NCBI GenBank assembly: GCA_905221605.1
Contig: CAJNDS010002197.1
Coordinates: 117,501 to 167,500 of the forward strand
Direction of reading: 5' to 3'
From: Symbiodinium natans
Lineage: Eukaryota > Sar > Dinophyceae > Suessiales > Symbiodiniaceae
DNA length: 50,000 nt
How positions within the stretch are numbered: the first letter of the stretch is position 1; each line of letters begins with the position of its first letter. A program made the position numbers and the translations under genes. The notes beneath the pieces are model-generated. The model did not search any database. It saw only the letters and a program-made list of their open reading frames with translations, and was not told the DNA's origin. Positions 8,851-16,068 of the stretch are shown piece after piece.

Positions 8851-9366
8851 CACGGTCACGAGGCAACAACTACGCATGTTTAAGTGTGCTTATGCTAATT
8901 GTGCTTTTCAGAAATAGTATACAAGTGGTCTTTTCTAGTGCTTCAGAACTATTTGTTTCGTTATTATGTAAGTAGAGCCGCTAGTGTTTAGTGCATCTTT
9001 TGGTTGTACTCAAGTGTAGTAGACCTTATTCAGCCATTACTTGGTGCTCTGGTAGCTCAATTCGCATGGATAATATTTGCCTGGTAAATGCGATTAATTA
9101 TCTAGCAGCAGCATTTGCAATACTTGTCTTGAGAAAAAACATTTATTGCTTAGAATTGTTTGCTTAAAAAGTGACGCCTGCTCGTCCAGGAATACCCCAA
9201 AACCCTATAATCCAAACTTTACCAGAGATTCTCCTGAAAAGCTTGCGCTTTTGGATGTTTTTATGTATTTGTGAATTTGCTTGTGTATGGCCTTCACTAA
9301 GTACTTTTCTAGGATTCTTGTGCATTTTTTAAGCCTGATTGTGCAAGTTGCGCTTTTCAAGCATAG

Positions 9367-9371
9367 TATAT
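9367..9371. repeat. Target-site duplication, left (TATAT)
   Basis: TATAT immediately before the LTR start; the same five bases follow the 3' LTR at 20357. Copy A carries this site once. Confidence 0.9.
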
Positions 9372-9748
9372 TGTTAAAGGACACCCCCTCCCCTTTTCCA
9401 TCTTTCTACCCCAAGGGTGAATCTTTGATACGGATGCTTGTTCGGGCTCAGGGGTGGCTACGGGAAAGAAGGCCCCTTGGGACGAACATTCAAACATGCA
9501 GACATGTACAGCATAATGCAAGTAGAAGCTTCGCATTCATGAGCACTGCTTTCTCTCAGCTTGTTGTTGCGACATTGAGAAAAGTCCGATTCGTTCTTGC
9601 ATGGCTGGGAGTTGCCCTCGCTGGTCTGGTATTGGGAACGATACTGGAGAAGATTAGCAGGCCCATCTGTGCATTGGACTGACACGCACAACTCAAGAAG
9701 TGCACCAACATCCTTTTCTTTGGCTGAGATATCTGCTGAAGATCTACG
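9372..9748 (+). repeat. 5' LTR
   Basis: Starts TGTTAAAGGAC and ends GATCTACG, so it has TG but not the usual CA terminus. Identical by reading to 19980-20356. The 3' half has a 61-codon open frame with a hydrophobic stretch, not regarded as a gene. No clear TATA box was identified. Confidence 0.95.
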
Positions 9749-9764
9749 GGTTATGAGCGCCCAA
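9748..9764 (+). promoter_or_regulatory. Primer binding site, internal tRNA-Met type
   Basis: GGGTTATGAGCGCCC lies directly at the LTR edge. It has no TGG start, as would be needed for pairing with a tRNA 3' end. GGTTATG is what the anticodon arm of a tRNA-Met (CATAACC) would pair with, as in Drosophila copia, which is primed by a tRNA half. The ATG at 9753 lies inside this site. Confidence 0.5.
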
Positions 9765-10163
9765 TCCGTTACCGGCGCAGGAAGCAGGCCGCTGCTGAAT
9801 GGAAATGGCCATCAGCCTCGGAGCACTGAAGGCTATGGAGCTACAATGGCTGGTCAGGCTACAGAAAGCTCCATGGTTTCAGGACGTGGTTTGGATGGTC
9901 AGGTTTGGCAGACGGCAGGGCATGGAGGATCCTACACACCGGACTCGGCGCGACGTGGTTTGGGTAGTCAGGATCGACCCACAGCAGAGCTTGGCGGCTC
10001 CGACTCACCGGACTCGGCGCAACGTGGTGCAACTGGAATGGGGCTGTCGACGAGCCGCTCGTCTTCGACAGCTGCGTTGGGTCATGGTGCTCAGGTGGCG
10101 ACGGATTCCGATGAGTCTGAGCAGGCCAGTTGGCGCCCTAGATGGCACGCCAGCTGCAGATGA
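9753..10163 (+). CDS. Gag N-terminal leader (first frame)
   Basis: ATG at 9753, five bases inside the LTR edge, opens a 136-codon frame starting MSAQSVTGAGSRPLLNGNGH. The protein is Gly/Ser/Thr-rich with a duplicated unit (GGSYTPDSARRG and GGSDSPDSAQRG) and ends with DSDESEQ before running into a stop at 10161. The downstream Gag reads in the +1 frame from about 10130 (VGALDGTPAADDRATQ). An inserted base, two lost bases or a +1 ribosomal shift would explain this. No folded domain is recognised; it probably forms a flexible start to Gag. The alternative start of the large frame is ATG 9799. Confidence 0.5.
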   Translation: MSAQSVTGAGSRPLLNGNGHQPRSTEGYGATMAGQATESSMVSGRGLDGQVWQTAGHGGSYTPDSARRGLGSQDRPTAELGGSDSPDSAQRGATGMGLSTSRSSSTAALGHGAQVATDSDESEQASWRPRWHASCR

Positions 10164-13100
10164 TAGGGCCACTCAGGATGTGGTGGCCGAGCTTTGGACC
10201 ACCATTCAGGCCATGCGCCAGCAGCTGGCTGGTGGAACTGAACCGTCGACTGGGTCAGCCGCAGGAAGCGCCTTTCTGACAGCGGGCTCGAGACCTCCGT
10301 CGCCGACCGACGGAAATGCGGGCGTCGCCAGTGGGGACTCTTTGCTTGATCCAGTCGTGGCGAACCGACTTCTTCAGATGCCGCAGGAGGCTCCGCTGCT
10401 GTATGGGGCTATGTCTGAAGGGGCGCACCTGTCCCACTCTGCCAGCAGTGACTCCACGACAGAGGTCATCCAGGCTGAGGTGAGGAGGCAGATGCAGCTT
10501 CTGCAGCATGAACACAATGCCCAGCTGAATGCCTTGGCCGAGGAAAACCTGGCCCTTCGTAGGGAACTGATGGGCCAAAGGGCTCAAAACCAGGACACCG
10601 GTCCTGGGCAAGGTTGGGGTTGGGTTAAGGGTGTGTTAGGGTTAGGGAGCCAGGCCTCGTCGTCGTCGTTCGTGCCAACGATGCCTCGTCCAAGACCGTC
10701 CATTCCCATCCCTAATCCTCAGAACCTTATATCCTACTTTAAGGCCCCTTCTAAGCCCGTGAGCCCACAGGTTCCAGGCGCCGGAGCACAGGTTCCAGGT
10801 GCCGAAGCACAGGTTCAAGGTGTTTCAGGACAGGTCACGCAACGAGCCGCAGCACAGGTCACAGGACAGGTCACAGGTGCAGCAGCACAGGTCACAGGTG
10901 CCTTTCCACAGGTTCCAGGTGCAGCAGCACAGGTCGCCGGACAGGTCACAGGTGCCTCAGCACAGGTCACAGGACAGGTCACAGGTGCCTCAGCACAGGT
11001 CACAGGTGCCTCAGCACAGGTCACAGGTGCAGCAGCACAGGTCACAGGAGCCCTCACAGGTGCCCTTTCACCAGGTGTCGCAGCACAGGTCGCAGGTGCC
11101 TTGCCACAGGTTCCAGGTGCAGCAGCACAGGTCACAGGTGTCGCAGCGCAGGTCACAGGTGCCTTGCCACAGGTTCCAGGTGCAGCAGCAGTCGCAGCAC
11201 AGGTCACAGGTGCCTTGCCACAGGTTCCAGGTGCAGCAGCACAGGTCACAGGTGCCTTTCCACAGGTTGCAGGCGCAGCAGCACAGGTTCCTGGTGCACA
11301 CCAGGCGTCCGCTCCATCGCATATCCCTCCTACACAGTGCTCTCTGGGTCCCTCGTCGGGGCATCAGGGGTGCAATTGGCATCAACCTCCGACGCAGCAG
11401 TCTCCAGCGAACACGACACCGGCAAATTCCTCCGGGACCCCTTTGCCGACAGGTGCCGACGGGTTGAGTCTGGATGTGCTGCAACAGTTGGTTGCTGCCC
11501 TGACCTCTCAAGGAAGGACTGCCAGTGGTCCGGAGACTGTGAAGCCTGGTATATCAGCCCTTCCAAAGATGCCAACGCCCTCCGGAACCTCGGCTTTGAC
11601 ATTTGCGGACTGGTTACACGCCATAGGGCCAGCAATGGCTGACCTGTCAGACTCTAGTGAAGAGTTGTGGTCGTGCCTGAAGCAGGAGACAGAGGCGTGG
11701 TATGCCCTTTACTTGGCAACGGATCCCCTCAGCAGGCTCTCCCTTCGCACCGATCCCTCACCTGCCTTGATGTCTTCCAAATGGAACAGGACTCGCACTC
11801 GAATGGAGTCCATGATCCTCGAGGCCTCGCCCAGCGAGGTGAAGGAAGAAATATCCGCAGCCCGCATCGCTGGCATTTTCCCTGTCATGTGTCGGCTGTA
11901 CGTTATCTTCGGCCCCGGTTCCTTGCAGGAGCGAGAAGAAGGCCTTCGTCGTTTGACAAACCCTCAAGCTGCCAAAAGTCCCAAAGAAGCGGTCGCTGAG
12001 CTTCGGTCTTGGCGTCGGTGGTGCAGCAGATTCGTGTCGCTGGGTGGAACGCTACCAGACCCCAGCATCCTCCTCAAGGCCTTGAACACCATCACCGCCA
12101 AGCCCCTGCAAGATTTCCCGGAGATCCAGTTCCGAATTTCTCTCACGAGGGCGAGCCTTCAGGTTGATGTGCTGCCTACGTCAGCCAAGGTGGACCAGCT
12201 GCATCAGCATCTGTTGAGTGAGCTTGAGGTGGTGAGCCGCCTGAAGTCCGGGGATGCGTGCAAAGCTCAGGCTATAGACACCCCTGGCACCTCAGCGCCC
12301 CAGAAGCCCCCGAAGCTTGATCCCTCCAAAGACAAACCCAAACCGGAGCCAAAGGCGGTTGCCGTACCTAAAGGTGGGGCCGGTGACGAGGTCCCGGCGT
12401 CTTCGGAGGATTGCCGTGCCTTTCTTCGCGGTGGTCAAGGTTGCAGATATGGGGGCAAGTGCCGTCGCCCGCACAATTGGGCCAGCATCCCTAAGGATCG
12501 GCGGGCAAACCTCTGCATCAACTGTGGCGGAGAAGGCCACAGGGCGGATGGCTGCGCCAGGCCTAAGAGGGATAAGCCAGGTGATAGTTCCTCAGCCCCG
12601 TCACCCTCTAAGAAGCCTCCCAACCCACCTAAGCCAAAAGGTAACCTTCCGGATGCCCAGCAGGTGCAAGGCCTTGTGACAGGAGCTGCAAAGTTGCTAG
12701 AAGCTCTTGGAAGCACTCCGAAGGCTCCACCTCCCGCCAGGGACACTACTCTTCCCACGCAGGCGGCGGCTGCGCAAGCACAGGCGGTGCCCATCGCCGG
12801 GACTCCCGTCCTTTCGTTGGATGCCCTGCAGGAACAGCTGGCATCTTTGCAGAATCAGCTTGCGCAGGGCTCGCAAGCCCAGGCAAAGGTTGTCGCCGAG
12901 GTTGCATCGTTGGACCATCAGACGGCCGAGGTGTCAGATAGGGCTCTCCTGGATAGTGGGGCGACCCATGCTGTGTCGGCCACATGCAATGGCCCTACCT
13001 TTCCTTGTGAAGTTGCTCTCGCGGGCGATCAGGTCCAGGTATGGCGAAAGAATGCCTGCGGTACCCTCAATCCTCCTTCAACCGAGGGCTCACGGCCACA

Positions 13101-16068
13101 AACGCTGCTACCGCTCGGTCAACTTGTGGGACGGTTGGGTTGTAAGGTGAGTTGGTGTAGGCGTAAGGGCTTACGGTTGAACCACCCCAAGCGGGGGCCA
13201 CTACAGACTTTCCTTTCGGCCAAAGGATGCCCCGAGCTTCCTGAAACCATGGCCCAGGAGCTCATCCGTGAGCTGGAGGATCAACAAACCTCGGAGTTTC
13301 AGAGCACAGTGGCCCGAACGATAGGGGCAATCCAGGCCAATGCAGGTGGGTCCTCTTCCCAAGCTCTCGTGGAGTATGTTCGGGAGGGTTCAATCTCCAG
13401 AGCAACCGCGGCGCTCCTCGTCTGCCCCGCTCTCCGAGGCTTCGAGCAAGCACAGGTGTTGGAACTTGCCCAGGCTGTGAGCTCAGGGGACGCCGATGGA
13501 TGGCGACTGCTAAAGGACCTTCCATACACCCGCCGTCTTCGCAAGCGTCTGTTCAAGAACCAGTGGTGGGTGAACTTCGGCCCCAAGGTCAGTCGCTCCT
13601 TGTCCGATGCCATTGCACAACGGGGTTACTGTGTCCTGGAGGCTTCCGAGCTTGTTGGCAAAGCTGAGCTGATTCCGGTGCTGCTTTGGGCGTGTGCTAC
13701 CGGTCGTTTCGCAGGCTCCATGTGCTGGGGGGGTGCATCACCAGTCCCTCTATCTGAGTCACAGGAGCTGTGGTCAAGGTGGTTCTGGGCTGTAGCTTCG
13801 GTTTTTCAAGGGGTTTGTCTTCCCTTTCTGGTTGAGGGTGTTGCCCACCAGGATCAGCGGACCCGTGAGTTCGCCCGTTGGGGACAAGCTTGGACTGTTC
13901 AGTTCTCTGAGACCCGTGTTGCCGCCACTAACCTTGACCTTCGGCATGTGGACTCTCGAGTGCTGCATGATCTGCAAGGCACGGCCTGCCTAGAAACCGA
14001 AATTCAGCGAGCCTTATGCGGCAAGGGGCCCAGCCTTCCGTACCTTGCAGCGGCCTCTGCGCTACCTGATGCTTCCACTCCAGGCCCTGTGCCTGACGTC
14101 GAAGCAATCGGGATCGAGGAAGCTGGCTCTGGTGCTCAGCCAGGCGATCTTGACTCTTTTGGGGAAGAGTTCCTGAGGGATCTAGAGGCGTTGATCGACA
14201 AGGATGTTGGTCAGGATGTTCCAGGGGAGCCTCCAGAAGACCCAAAAAACCTTTCACTTCCGACGTCAATGCAAGATCTCAGAGCTGCCGAGCCGGATCC
14301 CAATGACCTTTCCGAAAAAGACAAGAGCAAGGTCGCAATGTCGCCGAAAGAAAGGGCCTCATGGCGACGCCATATCACCGCTGGCCATCTCCCCTACAGA
14401 CGAGATTGCCTCGCCTGCACCATGGGCGCAGGTCTAGGAATTCAACATCGTCGCGTTCGCTTCAAGGATAGCTTCTCAATGTCTTGGGACATCAGCGGGC
14501 CGTTTCGTGAAGTTGGCAAGACTGGCAAACACTCAGGTTTCCGGTACCTGTTCGTAGCAGGGGTTCGTGTGCCAACCTGCCTGTTCCGAGATGCAGCCAC
14601 CTCAGCGCCCGGTCCTTCTGCTAACAAACCTGATCCGGGGTCTCCGACCTTGCAGTCATCAACCCCAGGACAAGTAGCTGCACCCGCGCAGTCGCCCCAG
14701 CAAGGTGAGCTTGACTGGAACTCCGATTACTCCCCTACTGAAGGAGGGGAAATCGATCCAGACATCCTGTTCTCCGAGCTTGAGCCACCAGCTGTTGAGG
14801 AGGAGGAGAGCCTGCCAGAGCATCTCCCGCCTATTGAAGCACCTGCGCCTAAGGTTGAGTCCGTGCTGGATGAAGGGCCTTCCATGTCAGATGATGAAAT
14901 CGATAAAATGGTCGCTTCCCTCCGGCATCCTGTTGACCAAGTGCTCCTCAGGTTTGCGGTTCCTCTGCGCAACAGGCAATCCAAGTCTCTTCTGTCGGCA
15001 ATACAGTATGTGGTGACTGAGACCAACAGGTTGGGAATACCGATCAAAATCTGTCACAGCGACAAAGAAGGACAGTCAGAGGAGATCCAAAGCTGGTTGC
15101 GACAAAATTGCATAGTTCCCAGCAACACCCAGGGGGCTGACGCCAAATCGAATGGCTTGGCTGAACGGCTAGTGTCATGGTTCAAAGCTCGAATGAGACT
15201 CCATCTCACGGCCGGGAAGGTCCCTGTGCAATTCTGGCCTTACGCCGCCCAGTTCGCCTCACAAGATCACCTTGATGGTCTGTTGGACCGCCGGCCACCT
15301 CAGCTCACCTTCGGAAGGAAAGTGCTGTTCAGGGCGAAGGCTATGACTAATGAAGCAAAGAAGGTGTTTTCCACCTGGGAGTGGGGCCGCTACTTGGGTC
15401 GTTCAATGATCTCGGCAGAGGGGCATCACATCCTTAAGGATTCCACCGGGGCCGTCATTACCAGCAGATCCGTACGAGCAGGTTTGGTTGACGTTGACGA
15501 TGAGCTCCTTGAACCCCTTGTGGCTGAGGACCCAAAGCCAGTTGTCATGCCTGTTCCCCCACATCGTCTCCGGGAAAAAACGTATGTGGCCAAGGTGGCT
15601 GAGCAGGAGTTGATGGCTGAAGAGCAAGCTTCAAAGCTACTGCGCTCTGGAAACATCACTCCTCAAGCAGTATCTCGGATGCTGCAGCACTTGGTCCAGG
15701 AACCAGCTGCAGACATGAAGCGACGCGGACACTCCAGCGGCCATTGGTACCTGGGCGGGTTTCGTCGAGGGCCCTTCTCGGGCATTACCAAGGCCACCAA
15801 TGGGTTGCCTCAAGTACTTCAGGTGCTCAACCAATTCCTGCTTGGAAAAGCGCGGGCCAAAGGCGTACCAGATTTGCGTTGGGTTTCTGTGGGTCTTTTC
15901 GCCAACCCTGAGGTGCCTGTGCATAGGGACTTTCACAATGAAGGCTCAAACTTTGGGCTGGTGATACCGGGTATTACCAACCTATGGACCGAAGAGGCAT
16001 TGAACTCCTCTTCAGTTCCCGCCGGTCAGTTGGCTCCTCGCCAAGCAACCGCGCCAGGATACCCCTAA
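9799..16068 (+). CDS. Gag-protease-integrase polyprotein (main frame)
   Basis: 2089 codons. In order: a leader probably not translated in this frame (residues 1-110), a coiled-coil-like segment near 220-260 (RRQMQLLQHEHNAQLNALAE), a VTGA-type repeat array (about 320-505), a capsid-like helical region (about 590-815), a CCCH zinc finger (C872, C882, C888, H892), a CCHC knuckle (CINCGGEGHRADGC from 906), and a copia protease with DSGAT at D1052 followed by a conserved region (LVGRLGCKVSWCRRKGLRL). The integrase has an HHCC zinc site (H1525, H1530, C1537, C1540) and core residues D1564 (WDISGPF), D1755 (CHSDKEGQ) and E1789 (GLAER). An extra domain with HRDFH at 2042-2046 follows, then the frame stops early inside it. 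Protease would cut Gag and Pol; integrase would join cDNA to the genome. The integrase core has about 130 more residues than usual between the first two acids. Confidence 0.85.
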   Translation: MEMAISLGALKAMELQWLVRLQKAPWFQDVVWMVRFGRRQGMEDPTHRTRRDVVWVVRIDPQQSLAAPTHRTRRNVVQLEWGCRRAARLRQLRWVMVLRWRRIPMSLSRPVGALDGTPAADDRATQDVVAELWTTIQAMRQQLAGGTEPSTGSAAGSAFLTAGSRPPSPTDGNAGVASGDSLLDPVVANRLLQMPQEAPLLYGAMSEGAHLSHSASSDSTTEVIQAEVRRQMQLLQHEHNAQLNALAEENLALRRELMGQRAQNQDTGPGQGWGWVKGVLGLGSQASSSSFVPTMPRPRPSIPIPNPQNLISYFKAPSKPVSPQVPGAGAQVPGAEAQVQGVSGQVTQRAAAQVTGQVTGAAAQVTGAFPQVPGAAAQVAGQVTGASAQVTGQVTGASAQVTGASAQVTGAAAQVTGALTGALSPGVAAQVAGALPQVPGAAAQVTGVAAQVTGALPQVPGAAAVAAQVTGALPQVPGAAAQVTGAFPQVAGAAAQVPGAHQASAPSHIPPTQCSLGPSSGHQGCNWHQPPTQQSPANTTPANSSGTPLPTGADGLSLDVLQQLVAALTSQGRTASGPETVKPGISALPKMPTPSGTSALTFADWLHAIGPAMADLSDSSEELWSCLKQETEAWYALYLATDPLSRLSLRTDPSPALMSSKWNRTRTRMESMILEASPSEVKEEISAARIAGIFPVMCRLYVIFGPGSLQEREEGLRRLTNPQAAKSPKEAVAELRSWRRWCSRFVSLGGTLPDPSILLKALNTITAKPLQDFPEIQFRISLTRASLQVDVLPTSAKVDQLHQHLLSELEVVSRLKSGDACKAQAIDTPGTSAPQKPPKLDPSKDKPKPEPKAVAVPKGGAGDEVPASSEDCRAFLRGGQGCRYGGKCRRPHNWASIPKDRRANLCINCGGEGHRADGCARPKRDKPGDSSSAPSPSKKPPNPPKPKGNLPDAQQVQGLVTGAAKLLEALGSTPKAPPPARDTTLPTQAAAAQAQAVPIAGTPVLSLDALQEQLASLQNQLAQGSQAQAKVVAEVASLDHQTAEVSDRALLDSGATHAVSATCNGPTFPCEVALAGDQVQVWRKNACGTLNPPSTEGSRPQTLLPLGQLVGRLGCKVSWCRRKGLRLNHPKRGPLQTFLSAKGCPELPETMAQELIRELEDQQTSEFQSTVARTIGAIQANAGGSSSQALVEYVREGSISRATAALLVCPALRGFEQAQVLELAQAVSSGDADGWRLLKDLPYTRRLRKRLFKNQWWVNFGPKVSRSLSDAIAQRGYCVLEASELVGKAELIPVLLWACATGRFAGSMCWGGASPVPLSESQELWSRWFWAVASVFQGVCLPFLVEGVAHQDQRTREFARWGQAWTVQFSETRVAATNLDLRHVDSRVLHDLQGTACLETEIQRALCGKGPSLPYLAAASALPDASTPGPVPDVEAIGIEEAGSGAQPGDLDSFGEEFLRDLEALIDKDVGQDVPGEPPEDPKNLSLPTSMQDLRAAEPDPNDLSEKDKSKVAMSPKERASWRRHITAGHLPYRRDCLACTMGAGLGIQHRRVRFKDSFSMSWDISGPFREVGKTGKHSGFRYLFVAGVRVPTCLFRDAATSAPGPSANKPDPGSPTLQSSTPGQVAAPAQSPQQGELDWNSDYSPTEGGEIDPDILFSELEPPAVEEEESLPEHLPPIEAPAPKVESVLDEGPSMSDDEIDKMVASLRHPVDQVLLRFAVPLRNRQSKSLLSAIQYVVTETNRLGIPIKICHSDKEGQSEEIQSWLRQNCIVPSNTQGADAKSNGLAERLVSWFKARMRLHLTAGKVPVQFWPYAAQFASQDHLDGLLDRRPPQLTFGRKVLFRAKAMTNEAKKVFSTWEWGRYLGRSMISAEGHHILKDSTGAVITSRSVRAGLVDVDDELLEPLVAEDPKPVVMPVPPHRLREKTYVAKVAEQELMAEEQASKLLRSGNITPQAVSRMLQHLVQEPAADMKRRGHSSGHWYLGGFRRGPFSGITKATNGLPQVLQVLNQFLLGKARAKGVPDLRWVSVGLFANPEVPVHRDFHNEGSNFGLVIPGITNLWTEEALNSSSVPAGQLAPRQATAPGYP
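10764..11316 (+). repeat. In-frame minisatellite in Gag (QVTGA-type)
   Basis: Tandem imperfect units of CAGGTCACAGGTGC(A/C) with longer blocks of CAGGTTCCAGGTGCAGCAGC encode repeats such as AAAQVTGA and FPQVPGA. About 550 bp, no stops in the main frame. The peptide is Ala/Gly/Val/Pro/Gln-rich and elastin-like, probably unstructured, and likely to vary in copy number. Confidence 0.9.

Noticed and set aside
9458-9691. Open frames inside the LTRs, including a hydrophobic 61-codon plus frame
   Set aside because: They match between LTRs because the LTRs are identical, so conservation is not evidence of coding.
10815-11511. Minus-strand and alternate plus frames over the Gag repeat
   Set aside because: Open only because the repeat lacks stops in several frames; the main Gag frame explains the region.
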